This document shows, one piece after another, positions 46,235-54,712 of a stretch of 64,000 bases of DNA. The notes under the pieces are model-generated. The model ran no database searches, was not told the DNA's origin, and was given only the letters and a program-made list of their open reading frames with translations. The stretch spans positions 868,001-932,000 of the forward strand of contig NZ_LT837803.1 of the NCBI RefSeq assembly GCF_900174485.1, in the 5' to 3' direction. Numbering within the stretch: position 1 is the stretch's first letter; each line of letters starts with the position of its first letter. The position numbers and the translations under genes were made by a program. The DNA is from Sterolibacterium denitrificans (GTDB lineage: Bacteria > Pseudomonadota > Gammaproteobacteria > Burkholderiales > Rhodocyclaceae).

Positions 46235-46888
46235 TCAGAAGCTGAAGCGCTGCGCCGCCTGTGCGCAGGTCAGTGGGGGCACCAGCGTTTCAAAGAGGAT
46301 TTCGCTCTTGAAGTTGTGCTGGTCGATACGGGTGATGAGCTGCGTTTCCATCAGCGGCGCCTCGCCGACGAAGGCGAGCAGGCGACCGCCGGTCTTGAGC
46401 TGGTCGAGCAGCGGCTGCGGCACTTCGGGCAGGGCGCCCGAAACCAGGATGACATCGTAAGGCGCTTGCGCCGGCCAGCCTTGCGAGCCGTCGCCGGTTG
46501 CCACGATGACATTGTTGACGCCGCAGCGCTTGAGGTTGGCCTCGGCCAGCTCGGCCAGTTCGGGAACGATTTCGACGCTGACGACCTGGGCCGCGTGCGC
46601 TGCCAGCAGTGCCGCCATGTAGCCCGAGCCGGTGCCGATTTCGAGGACGCGTTCGGACTTGCCGATCTTGAGCGCCTGCAGCGCCCGGGCTTCGATTTTC
46701 GGCGGCAGCATCGCGGCGCCGTGGCCGAGCGGGACTTCGGTGTCGCTGAAGGCAAGCAGACGATAGGCCGGCGGCACGAATTCTTCGCGTTTGACGACGT
46801 AGAGCAGGTCCAGCACCTTCTGATCGAGCACATCCCAGGGGCGCAGTTGCTGCTCGATCATGTTGAAGCGGGCTTGTTCGAGATTCAT
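46235..46888 (-). CDS. pcm: Protein-L-isoaspartate O-methyltransferase
   Basis: Pcm repairs isoaspartyl residues by SAM-dependent methylation. The 217-residue protein has the SAM motif VLEIGTGSGYMAALLA and the substrate region LPEVPQPLLDQLKTGGRLLAFVG. It starts MNLEQARFNMIEQQLRPWDV, which fixes ATG 46888. The TDRL-like segment is less conserved than in E. coli, as in many betaproteobacterial paralogues. First gene of the pcm-rhodanese-tolC set. Confidence 0.9.
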   Translation of the reverse strand: MNLEQARFNMIEQQLRPWDVLDQKVLDLLYVVKREEFVPPAYRLLAFSDTEVPLGHGAAMLPPKIEARALQALKIGKSERVLEIGTGSGYMAALLAAHAAQVVSVEIVPELAELAEANLKRCGVNNVIVATGDGSQGWPAQAPYDVILVSGALPEVPQPLLDQLKTGGRLLAFVGEAPLMETQLITRIDQHNFKSEILFETLVPPLTCAQAAQRFSF

Positions 46889-46910
46889 TCCAGTTCTCCG
46901 GGAGACAGAG

Positions 46911-46938
46911 ATGCGAGGTGTGGGATGCGAGATGCACA
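46911..46938. repeat. Heptamer tandem tract, four units, upstream of pcm
   Basis: The units are atgcgag, gtgtggg, atgcgag, atgcaca, with the first and third identical. The tract lies in the pcm leader region. Confidence 0.6.
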
Positions 46939-46962
46939 AAATACAAGGTACCGGGATGGATC

Positions 46963-46978
46963 ATTAGTATACGCTAAT
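46963..46978 (-). promoter_or_regulatory. Inverted repeat overlapping a -10-like box
   Basis: The arms attag and ctaat flank tatacg. On the minus strand the same bases give TATACT, a good -10 box pointing to pcm. The overlap suggests an operator; a matching -35 box is not clear. Confidence 0.35.
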
Positions 46979-47211
46979 ACTTGCGCACTGATTGCCATCG
47001 CGGCCGATCCCGCGATTGTAAAGGAAGATGCTGTCCATGGCCGGAATTTGCTGCGCGAATCGGGCGGCAGGCAAGTTTCCGGCGGCGGGCGACAGGCCGA
47101 AATTGCCGACAGGACGGGGTGGTTCGGGCATAATCCGGCTTTTGCCCTGGATGTCTCCTTGGGCGCGCTTCAGGCGTCTTTCAGGCGCCCTTCAGGTGAT
47201 GCCCTATCCGC

Positions 47212-47826
47212 ATGCTGACCGTTGCCCGTCTTGCCTGTGTACGCGGTGATCGCCGCCTGTTTTCCGGACTCGAGTTCTCGCTGGAGGCGGGCGGCTGCCT
47301 GCATGTCGCGGGCGAGAACGGCGCCGGCAAGACCAGCCTGCTGCGTACCCTGTGCGGCCTGTCGCCGGCGGAGGAAGGCGAGATTCGCTGGCAGGGCAGG
47401 CCGATCGGCGAGCTGGGTGATGAATATCGCCAGGCCGTGCTGTATTTCGGCCATCACAATGCCCTCAAGGAAGAATTGACGCCGCTGGAAAATCTGCGCA
47501 TCGCCGCCACCCTGGGTGGATTGACGCTGGACGAGGAAACGGCCTTCGGGCTGTTGCAGCGGGCCGGTTTGCGCGGTCGCGAGGATCTGCCGGTGCGCGT
47601 GCTGTCGCAGGGACAGAAGCGCCGCGCGGCGCTGGCGCGCCTGCTCTGCAGCCGGGCACCTCTGTGGATTCTGGATGAGCCTTTCGTCGCCCTGGACGTG
47701 GCCGCGGTGAGCTGGCTGGCCGGCATCATCGGCGCCCACCTGGCCGGCGGCGGCTGTGCCGTGCTGACCAGCCACCAGGAAGTCGCAATTCCCGGCAGCA
47801 CGGTGCAGACCTTGAGGTTGTCCTGA
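47212..47826 (+). CDS. ccmA: Haem exporter ATP-binding protein CcmA
   Basis: CcmA is the ATPase of CcmABCD, which releases holo-CcmE in system I cytochrome c maturation. The 204-residue protein has Walker A AGENGAGKTS (33-42), signature LSQGQKRRAALARLL and Walker B LWILDEPFVALD. It heads the nine-gene ccm operon, and its TGA overlaps the ccmB ATG by one base. Confidence 0.95.
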   Translation: MLTVARLACVRGDRRLFSGLEFSLEAGGCLHVAGENGAGKTSLLRTLCGLSPAEEGEIRWQGRPIGELGDEYRQAVLYFGHHNALKEELTPLENLRIAATLGGLTLDEETAFGLLQRAGLRGREDLPVRVLSQGQKRRAALARLLCSRAPLWILDEPFVALDVAAVSWLAGIIGAHLAGGGCAVLTSHQEVAIPGSTVQTLRLS

Positions 47827-48548
47827 TGAGTGCGAATACTGCGAATGCGCCCGCGTCGTTGCCGTCGCGCGAACCCGGCGCTCTGGCCATCCTGGCCGGC
47901 GTGGTGCGCCGCGATCTGCTGCTGGCCATGCGGCGCAAGAGCGAGGTGCTGACTTCGCTGTTCTTCTTCGTCATCGTCGTCAGCCTGTTTCCGTTGGGCA
48001 TCGGCCCCGAACTCGGCCTGCTGCGGGTGATCGCGCCGGGCGTGCTGTGGGTGGCGGCCCTGCTGGCGGCGATGCTGTCGCTGGCCCGCATGTTTGCGCC
48101 GGATCACGCCGACGGCACGCTGGAGCAGATGCTGCTGTCGCCCGCGCCCTTGGGTGTGCTGGTGGCGGGCAAGATTTTCGCCCACTGGCTGGTGTCCGGC
48201 TTGCCACTGGTATTGATCGCGCCCCTGCTGGGCGTGCAGTACGATCTGTCGGCCGAGGCGCTGCTGATCCTGATGCTGTCCTTGCTGATCGGCACGCCGC
48301 TCCTGAGCCTGATCGGCGCCATCGGCGCGGCGCTGACGCTGGGAGTGCGGGGCGGCGGCGTATTGCTGTCGCTGCTGACCCTGCCGTTGTATATTCCCGC
48401 GTTGATCTTCGGCGCCGGTGCCGTCGAAGCGGAGATGTCCGGACTCGGCGCGCACGGGCATCTGTCATTGCTGGTGGCCCTGCTCGTGCTCTGCGGATTT
48501 TTTGCGCCGTGGGTCACGACGGCCGCACTGCGCATCGCCCTGGAATGA
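47826..48548 (+). CDS. ccmB: Haem exporter membrane protein CcmB
   Basis: CcmB is the six-helix inner-membrane partner of CcmA. The 240-residue protein has the sequence FFFVIVVSLFPLGIGPE and the repeated hydrophobic segments of the family (PLVLIAPLLGVQYDLS, LLSLIGAIGAALTLGVRGGG). Its first 25 residues are longer than usual. It overlaps ccmA by one base and precedes ccmC by 4. Confidence 0.94.
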   Translation: MSANTANAPASLPSREPGALAILAGVVRRDLLLAMRRKSEVLTSLFFFVIVVSLFPLGIGPELGLLRVIAPGVLWVAALLAAMLSLARMFAPDHADGTLEQMLLSPAPLGVLVAGKIFAHWLVSGLPLVLIAPLLGVQYDLSAEALLILMLSLLIGTPLLSLIGAIGAALTLGVRGGGVLLSLLTLPLYIPALIFGAGAVEAEMSGLGAHGHLSLLVALLVLCGFFAPWVTTAALRIALE

Positions 48549-48552
48549 AGAC

Positions 48553-49293
48553 ATGAACGATCGACTCATCCACTGGTTCAAATACGCTTCACCGCAAAGC
48601 TTCTATCCGCTGGCCGGGCGCATGATTCCCTGGTTCGCGGCGCTGGCGGTGATCTTCGGCATCGCCGGGCTGTGGGTCGGCTTCTTCGTCGCGCCGACGG
48701 ATGCGACCCAGAGTGAGGCTTACCGCATCATTTTCATCCACGTGCCGACCTCCTGGCTGTCGATGTTCATCTATCTGATCATGGCGGCCTGGGCCGGCCT
48801 CGGCCTGGCGCTCAACACGCGGCTGTCGTCGATGATGGCCAGCGCCCTGGCGCCGACCGGCGCGCTGATGGCTTTCCTCTCGCTATGGACCGGTGCGCTG
48901 TGGGGCAAGCCGATGTGGGGCGCCTGGTGGGTCTGGGATGCGCGTCTGACCTCCGAATTGATCCTGCTGTTCCTCTATCTCGGCTTCATCGCCCTGCAGG
49001 CGGCGATCGACGATCCGCGCCGCGCCGATCGCGCCGGGGCGGTGCTGGCGCTGGTCGGCGTGGTGAATGTGCCGATCATCTATTTTTCGGTGACGTGGTG
49101 GAATACCCTGCACCAGGGTGCCTCGGTGTCGCTGACCAAGGCGCCGAGCATGGCCCAGACCATGCTGAATGGCATGCTGCTGATGTCCATCGCCTGCTGG
49201 ATGTACGTGATCGCCGTGGTGCTGCTGCGCCTGCGCGCGATCATCCTCGAACGCGAACGCCATACCGAATGGGTGAAACATGCAGTGGAATAG
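48553..49293 (+). CDS. ccmC: Haem-handling protein CcmC
   Basis: CcmC loads haem onto CcmE on the periplasmic side. The 246-residue, six-helix protein carries the tryptophan-rich motif WGKPMWGAWWVWDARLTSELIL with flanking haem-ligand His residues (HVPTSW, WWNTLHQG). ATG 48553 follows the ccmB stop directly; the frame is open further upstream, but within ccmB. Confidence 0.95.
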   Translation: MNDRLIHWFKYASPQSFYPLAGRMIPWFAALAVIFGIAGLWVGFFVAPTDATQSEAYRIIFIHVPTSWLSMFIYLIMAAWAGLGLALNTRLSSMMASALAPTGALMAFLSLWTGALWGKPMWGAWWVWDARLTSELILLFLYLGFIALQAAIDDPRRADRAGAVLALVGVVNVPIIYFSVTWWNTLHQGASVSLTKAPSMAQTMLNGMLLMSIACWMYVIAVVLLRLRAIILERERHTEWVKHAVE

Positions 49294-49459
49294 TCTGGCC
49301 GAATTTTTCAGCATGGGGGGCTATGCCTTCTACGTCTGGGGCAGCTTCGGCGTCACCGCTCTGGCGCTGCTGGTGGAACCTTTGCTCGTCAAACAACGTC
49401 AAAGCCAGGCCGTGCGCGCCATCCGCCGCGAAAAAGCCGCCAGTCGCCACGCGCCTTGA
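49280..49459 (+). CDS. ccmD: Haem exporter accessory protein CcmD
   Basis: CcmD is a small membrane protein that holds CcmABC and CcmE together. This 59-residue gene reads MQWNSLAEFFSMGGYAFYVW at its start, with the family motif FFxMGGYAFYVWxSFG, one membrane helix (VTALALLVEPLLV) and a basic tail (RAIRREKAASRH). It overlaps the ccmC end by 14 bases. The length and position are exactly those expected. Confidence 0.93.
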   Translation: MQWNSLAEFFSMGGYAFYVWGSFGVTALALLVEPLLVKQRQSQAVRAIRREKAASRHAP

Positions 49460-49495
49460 GGCATCGCTTACCCCCTTACATTTCGCTCAATCAAA

Positions 49496-49942
49496 ATGAA
49501 ACCCCGCCAAAAACGCATCGCCCTGATACTCGGCGGCCTGGCCGTGCTGGTCGTCGCCGCCTATTTCGTCCTCAACGCGCTCAACAGCAACATCGCGCTG
49601 TTCTATACGCCGACCCAGGTGGCCGATGGCGAGGCGCCCAAGGAGCGCCTGTTCCGCATCGGCGGCCTGGTCAAGGAAGGTTCGGTGGTGCGCAATGAAA
49701 TGACCATCCGCTTCGTCGTCACCGATGGCGCCCACGACATTCCCGTCGCCTACACCGGCATCCTCCCCGACCTGTTCAAGGAAGGAAAAGGCGTGGTCAC
49801 CCAGGGGCGGCTGAATGCCGATGGCCATTTCGAGGCCAGCGAGGTGCTCGCCAAGCATGACGAAAACTACATGCCGCCGGATGCCCAGCATGCGCTGGAT
49901 CAGGCCGAAGCGGCCAAGGTCGGCGCCAGCCTGCAACAGTAA
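49496..49942 (+). CDS. ccmE: Periplasmic haem chaperone CcmE
   Basis: CcmE covalently binds haem before passing it to the CcmFH ligase. The 148-residue protein has an N-terminal anchor helix (residues 9-28) and an OB-fold domain. The haem-binding H121-x3-Y125 (HDENY) matches the family. It follows ccmD by 36 bases. Confidence 0.95.
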   Translation: MKPRQKRIALILGGLAVLVVAAYFVLNALNSNIALFYTPTQVADGEAPKERLFRIGGLVKEGSVVRNEMTIRFVVTDGAHDIPVAYTGILPDLFKEGKGVVTQGRLNADGHFEASEVLAKHDENYMPPDAQHALDQAEAAKVGASLQQ

Positions 49943-49983
49943 GTCCGGCAGAAAAACTCAGGAAGTACGGAAAGGCCATTCTC

Positions 49984-51957
49984 ATGATTCCCGAACTCGG
50001 TCACTTTGCCTTGATGCTGGCCTTGCCCGTGGCTTTGCTGCAAGGGCTGCTGCCGCTGATCGGCGCGCAGCAGAACCGCCCCGCCTGGATCGCCTTCGCC
50101 CGGCCGGCGGCGCAGGCGCAGTGGCTGCTGCTGCTGCTGTCCTTCGCCTGTCTGACCTGGGCTTTCGTCGCCAACGATTTTTCGGTGGCTTACGTCGCCC
50201 AGCATTCCAATTCCAAACTGCCGACGATGTACCGCATGGCGGCGGTCTGGGGCGGCCATGAAGGCTCGCTGCTGTTGTGGATCGTCCTGCTGGCGACCTG
50301 GACCCTGGCCGTCTCGCTGCTCTCCAACAGCCTGCCGGAAGTCATGGTGGCCCGCGTGCTGGGCGTGCTCGGGTTGGTTTCCTGCGGCATGCTGCTGTTC
50401 ATCCTGCTGACTTCGACGCCTTTCGAGCGCCTGGGGCCGATGAGCATTCCCGACGATGGCAACGATCTCAATCCGCTGCTGCAGGATCCCGGCCTGATCT
50501 TTCATCCGCCGTTGCTCTACATGGGATACGTGGGCTTCTCGGTCGCCTTCGCCTTTGCCGTTGCAGCGCTGCTCTCCGGCCAACTGGATGCGGCCTGGGC
50601 GCGCTGGTCGCGGCCATGGACGGTGACCGCCTGGGTGTTTCTGACCCTGGGCATCGCCCTGGGCAGCTGGTGGGCCTATTACGAACTGGGCTGGGGCGGC
50701 TGGTGGTTCTGGGATCCGGTGGAAAATGCGTCCTTCATGCCCTGGCTGGTGGGAACCGCCTTGATCCATTCGCTGGCGGTGACCGAGAAGCGCGGCGCCT
50801 TCAAGAACTGGACGGTGCTGCTGGCCATCAGCGCGTTCTCGCTGTCGCTGCTGGGCACTTTCCTGGTGCGCTCCGGCGTGCTGACTTCGGTGCATGCTTT
50901 TGCCACCGATCCGCGGCGCGGTATTTTCATCCTCATCTTCCTCGCCGTGGTGATCGGCAGCTCGCTGCTGCTGTTCGCCTGGCGCGCGCCCAAGGTCGGT
51001 CTGGGTGGGCGTTTCAGTCTGCTCTCGCGGGAAACCCTGCTGCTGGTGAATAACGTGCTGCTGGTGGTCGCCTGCGGGGCGGTGCTGCTGGGTACGCTCT
51101 ATCCGCTGTTGATCGATGCCCTGGGCCTGGGCAAGCTTTCGGTCGGGCCGCCGTACTTCGAGACGGTTTTCGTGCCCTTGATGGTGCCGCTGTTGTTCCT
51201 CATCGCCATCGGTCCGGTGGCGCGCTGGAAGGAAGCGCAGTTCACGGAACTCGCGCGCCGTTTCAAATGGCCTGCGCTGCTGGCCGTGCTGGTGGGCGTC
51301 ATCCTGCCGCTGCTGCTGGGACGCTGGTCGCCGTTGATCGCCCTGTCCCTGTTTCTGGCGGTCTGGATCGTCGTTGCGGCGGCGCAGGAAATCCGACAGC
51401 GCCTGCGCATCAGCCGTCCCACGCGCGCCTGGTGGGGCATGCATCTGGCCCACCTGGGCGTGGCCGTCTTCATCGTCGGCGTGACCCTGGTGCAAGGCTA
51501 TGAAACCGAGAAGGACGTGCGCATGATGCCGGGCGATAGCGTGGTGATCGGCGACTACACGGTGCGCATGCAGGGCGTGCGCGACGTGACCGGCCCCAAC
51601 TACACGGCGGCGATGGGTGACTTCGAGCTGCTGCGCGACGGCAAGCCGCTGGCCATGCTGCATCCGGAAAAACGCGCCTATCTGTCCTCGGGCATGCCGA
51701 TGACCGAAGCCGCCATCCATACCAACCTGTGGCGCGACGTGTATGTCTCGCTGGGCGAGCCGCTGGCCGACGGCGAGCACGCCTGGAGCGTGCGCGTGCA
51801 TTACAAGCCTTTCGTGGTGTGGATCTGGGGCGGCTGCCTGTTGATGTCGCTGGGGGGATTGCTGGCGATCAGCGACCGGCGTTATCGCATCAAGGCCAGG
51901 AGCGCGCGTCCGGCGCTCGATGGCATCGCCCCGCTGGCAGGAGGAGCCAAGACATGA
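49984..51957 (+). CDS. ccmF: Cytochrome c haem lyase subunit CcmF
   Basis: CcmF is the large polytopic ligase subunit that joins haem to CXXCH Cys residues. The 657-residue protein has the WWD motif (WGGWWFWDPVENASFMPWL) and about 14 hydrophobic segments, with conserved His residues in PDLIFHPPLLYMGY and GTALIHSLAVTEKRG. Its stop overlaps the ccmG start (ATGA). Confidence 0.95.
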   Translation: MIPELGHFALMLALPVALLQGLLPLIGAQQNRPAWIAFARPAAQAQWLLLLLSFACLTWAFVANDFSVAYVAQHSNSKLPTMYRMAAVWGGHEGSLLLWIVLLATWTLAVSLLSNSLPEVMVARVLGVLGLVSCGMLLFILLTSTPFERLGPMSIPDDGNDLNPLLQDPGLIFHPPLLYMGYVGFSVAFAFAVAALLSGQLDAAWARWSRPWTVTAWVFLTLGIALGSWWAYYELGWGGWWFWDPVENASFMPWLVGTALIHSLAVTEKRGAFKNWTVLLAISAFSLSLLGTFLVRSGVLTSVHAFATDPRRGIFILIFLAVVIGSSLLLFAWRAPKVGLGGRFSLLSRETLLLVNNVLLVVACGAVLLGTLYPLLIDALGLGKLSVGPPYFETVFVPLMVPLLFLIAIGPVARWKEAQFTELARRFKWPALLAVLVGVILPLLLGRWSPLIALSLFLAVWIVVAAAQEIRQRLRISRPTRAWWGMHLAHLGVAVFIVGVTLVQGYETEKDVRMMPGDSVVIGDYTVRMQGVRDVTGPNYTAAMGDFELLRDGKPLAMLHPEKRAYLSSGMPMTEAAIHTNLWRDVYVSLGEPLADGEHAWSVRVHYKPFVVWIWGGCLLMSLGGLLAISDRRYRIKARSARPALDGIAPLAGGAKT

Positions 51958-52547
51958 AGCGTTTTCTGATTCCGGTCGTCCTGTTCGTCCTGCTGCTGGG
52001 TTTGCTTGCCGTCGGGTTGAACCTCAATCCGCGCGAAGTGCCGTCGCCCCTGGTCGGCAAGCCGGCGCCCGCTTTCCAGCTGGCGCGCCTCGACGACGCG
52101 AGCCGGACTTTTTCTCCGGCCGACATGCGCGGCCAGGTCTGGCTGCTCAACGTCTGGGCATCCTGGTGCGTCTCCTGCCGCGCCGAACACCCGCTGCTGG
52201 TGAGCTTTGCCAGGCAGGGTCTGGTGCCGGTGGTCGGTCTCAACTACAAGGAAGTGCGCGGCGATGGCGAGCTCGATGCCGGCAGACTCGGCGTCGATGA
52301 GGAAAAGCAATTGGTGCGCAGCCGCGCCCAGGCCTGGCTGGATCAGCGCGGCGATCCCTATCGACTGACGGCTCTCGACATCGATGGCCGGGTCGGCATC
52401 GACTACGGCGTGTATGGCGTGCCGGAAACCTATGTCATCGACAAGGCCGGCGTGATCCGCTACAAGCAGATCGGCCCGCTGACGCCGGAGGCGCTGGAGC
52501 GGAAGATCCTGCCGCTGGTGAAGGAGCTGGAGGCGCTGAAATCATGA
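51954..52547 (+). CDS. ccmG: Periplasmic thiol:disulfide reductase CcmG (DsbE)
   Basis: CcmG reduces the haem-binding Cys of apocytochromes. The 197-residue protein has an N-terminal anchor helix and the thioredoxin-like active site WCVSC (Cys72, Cys75), a variant of the common WCxxC, then the cis-Pro loop YGVYGVPETYVID. It overlaps ccmF and ccmH by four bases each. Confidence 0.95.
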   Translation: MKRFLIPVVLFVLLLGLLAVGLNLNPREVPSPLVGKPAPAFQLARLDDASRTFSPADMRGQVWLLNVWASWCVSCRAEHPLLVSFARQGLVPVVGLNYKEVRGDGELDAGRLGVDEEKQLVRSRAQAWLDQRGDPYRLTALDIDGRVGIDYGVYGVPETYVIDKAGVIRYKQIGPLTPEALERKILPLVKELEALKS

Positions 52548-53044
52548 GCCTGCGCCGCCTGCTGCTGTCCTGTCTGTTGCTGACTTCCCTGCTGCAGTTG
52601 CCGCTGGCCCAGGCCAACGAGGCCGCGCCGCTGGCCGAGGATCCCGTGGTCGAAAAGCGCCTGGTCTCCATTTCCGAGGAGCTGCGCTGCCTGGTCTGCC
52701 AGAACGAGTCGCTGGCCGGCTCGCACGCCGAACTGGCGCAGGATCTGCGCCGCGAGATCCGCGGCATGATCAAGGACGGCAGGAGCGATGATGAAATCAT
52801 GACCTTCATGGTCGATCGTTATGGCGATTTCGTCCGCTACCGTCCACCCATGCGGGCCAGCACCTGGCTGTTGTGGTTCGGTCCATTCGTCCTGCTGATC
52901 GGCGGGGTGGCTGGGCTGATGCTGCATTTGCGCCGCCGCGTCGCCAGCAACGCCGTTGCCGGCGAAACGATGCTGAGCGACGAGCAGCGCCGCGCCGCCG
53001 AAGCGCTGCTGGATTCCTCCATTGACGAAAACGAGTTGCGATGA
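52544..53044 (+). CDS. ccmH: Apocytochrome c thioreductase CcmH
   Basis: CcmH is a membrane-tethered thiol protein that reduces apocytochrome c. The 166-residue protein has a signal/anchor, the active-site LRCLVCQNES (Cys49, Cys52), the segment DIRREIRGMI-like helix and one C-terminal membrane helix (LLWFGPFVLLIGGVAGLML). It corresponds to the N-terminal part of E. coli CcmH; the TPR part is the separate ccmI. Confidence 0.94.
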   Translation: MSLRRLLLSCLLLTSLLQLPLAQANEAAPLAEDPVVEKRLVSISEELRCLVCQNESLAGSHAELAQDLRREIRGMIKDGRSDDEIMTFMVDRYGDFVRYRPPMRASTWLLWFGPFVLLIGGVAGLMLHLRRRVASNAVAGETMLSDEQRRAAEALLDSSIDENELR

Positions 53045-54339
53045 ACTATTTCCCTTTTGTCGGCGCCGCGACGCTGCTGACGCTGGCCATCCTGCTTTGG
53101 CTGCTGTATCCGCTGGTCAGAAACGAGCGTCAGGCGCGGGTCGCGGCCGTAGCCACAAGACGCGCCCTGAATGCGGCGGTCTATCGCGATCAACTGGAAG
53201 AAGTCGAACGCGATCGCGCCAGCGGTGAACTGGCCGAGGCGGATTACCTTCAGGTGCGCGACGAATTGCAACGCCGCCTGCTGCAGGACGTGGCGGCGGA
53301 CGAAGCGCCGGCCGGCGCAATGCACGCAGCCTGGGGCGGTCGTCTGGCGATCATCCTGCTGCTGCCGCTCAGTGCCGTCCTGCTGTACCTCTGGCTGGGC
53401 AGTCCGGCTTCGCTGCAGCCGCAGGCAAATTCCGGCGGCCACGAGCAAATCTCCACTGCGCAGGTCGAGGAACTGGTCACCCAGTTGGCAGCGCGCATGG
53501 AAGCGCAGCCCGACGATCCCAGAGGCTGGCTGATGCTGGCGCGTTCTTCCAAGGCGCTGCACAAATACGAACAGGCGACCAAGGCATACGAGCGCGTCCT
53601 GGCGCTGGGCGCGGGCAACAATGCCGACGTGCTTGCCGATTACGCCGATTTGCTGGCCGTGCAGGCAGGGGGTAGCCTTGAAGGCCGTCCGCGTGAACTG
53701 GTTGAACAGGCGCTCAAACTGGAGCCCGATCACATGATGTCCCTCGCCCTGGCCGGCAGCGCGGCCTACACGCGCGATGATTATCCGGCCACCCTGGATT
53801 ACTGGGGGCGCTTGCAGCAGCTCCTGCCCGCCGATTCGGAAGAAGGCCGTTCGCTGGCCACCGCCCTCGAGGAAGTGCGCGCCAAGGTGGCTGCCGGGTC
53901 TGCTGTTGCCAGTCCGAAAAGCCTGAATACGACGACGGTGGCGACGGCGGGGACGGCAACGGCAACGGCAGCGAAAAAAGACGCCGCTGCCGTCATCAAG
54001 GGCCAGGTGAGTCTGGCGCCGGCATTGCGCGGCCAGGTGCAGCCGGATGACGTGCTCTACATTTCCGCTCACGCCGCGGCCGGTCCGCGCATGCCACTGG
54101 CCGTCCTGCGCGCCCGCGCGGCCGATCTGCCCCTGTCGTTCACGCTCGACGACAGTCTGGCGCTCGATGCGCAACGGAAGCTTTCTTCCGTATCCCAGGT
54201 CAGGGTCGAAGCCCGCATCTCGAAATCCGGCGATGCCACGCCCCGGCCGGGGGATCTGCGCGGCGAGAGCGGCAGCATGACGCCGGGTGCGCCGGACGCA
54301 GCGCAACTGCAGATCGTCATCGACCGCGTGTTGCCGTAA
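53041..54339 (+). CDS. ccmI: Apocytochrome c chaperone CcmI (CycH)
   Basis: CcmI binds the C terminus of apocytochromes and delivers them to CcmFH. The 432-residue protein has two N-terminal membrane helices around a leucine-zipper-like loop (VYRDQLEEVERDRASGEL). TPR repeats (DPRGWLMLARSSKALHKYEQATKAYERVL) and a C-terminal beta domain follow. A low-complexity Ala/Thr linker lies near residues 300-318. It ends the operon. Confidence 0.93.
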   Translation: MNYFPFVGAATLLTLAILLWLLYPLVRNERQARVAAVATRRALNAAVYRDQLEEVERDRASGELAEADYLQVRDELQRRLLQDVAADEAPAGAMHAAWGGRLAIILLLPLSAVLLYLWLGSPASLQPQANSGGHEQISTAQVEELVTQLAARMEAQPDDPRGWLMLARSSKALHKYEQATKAYERVLALGAGNNADVLADYADLLAVQAGGSLEGRPRELVEQALKLEPDHMMSLALAGSAAYTRDDYPATLDYWGRLQQLLPADSEEGRSLATALEEVRAKVAAGSAVASPKSLNTTTVATAGTATATAAKKDAAAVIKGQVSLAPALRGQVQPDDVLYISAHAAAGPRMPLAVLRARAADLPLSFTLDDSLALDAQRKLSSVSQVRVEARISKSGDATPRPGDLRGESGSMTPGAPDAAQLQIVIDRVLP

Positions 54340-54439
54340 CGCGGTGTGACGCGGCGCGGTTGAGGAAGAGGGCTTGCGTTACCCGCACTGACCGGTGACG
54401 CGCACTTCATGATCCCGACGGCCGGCGCCGGGCGGCTGC

Positions 54440-54652
54440 TCAGGAGGCATTCCAGTCGTAATACACATACGCCTTCTGCGGCACTTTCGATTCCTGGCTG
54501 CGGCGCAGGTCGTCGAGATTTCTGGAACCGCGATCCCACCACAGCTTGCGGCCGGCAAGTTTTTCTTCGCGCTGCTCGGGGTGTTTGGCCAGCCATTCGC
54601 GCATGAATCCGGTGTGCTCGGATTCGTAGCGCAGGACGATTTTCTTGCTCAT
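54440..54652 (-). CDS. DUF3460-type small protein
   Basis: This 70-residue soluble protein is basic and aromatic (GFMREWLAKHPEQREEKLAGRKLWWDR, YVYYDWNA). It matches the betaproteobacterial DUF3460 pattern as I remember it, with unknown function. ATG 54652 has caggag 8 bases upstream, so I chose it over a longer frame. It follows spoT on the same strand and may be co-transcribed. Confidence 0.75.
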   Translation of the reverse strand: MSKKIVLRYESEHTGFMREWLAKHPEQREEKLAGRKLWWDRGSRNLDDLRRSQESKVPQKAYVYYDWNAS

Positions 54653-54712
54653 GCGTGACTCCTGAAAAGTGCGGGTAGATGTTTGAAGATTGGCTTCGGG
54701 CTCGTGCTGCAT

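Larger units (their letters stand above)
46889..47211. other. Divergent intergenic region between pcm and ccmA
   Basis: This 323-base gap holds promoters in both directions. It includes a heptamer tract (46911-46938), an attag/ctaat inverted repeat (46963-46978) over a minus-strand TATACT box, and on the plus strand a cataat (47129-47134) about 80 bases before ccmA. No gene is seen. Confidence 0.65.

Noticed and set aside
49900-51801. 633-codon open frame antisense to ccmF
   Set aside because: Gln/His/Arg-rich low-complexity translation; ccmF on the other strand is certain.
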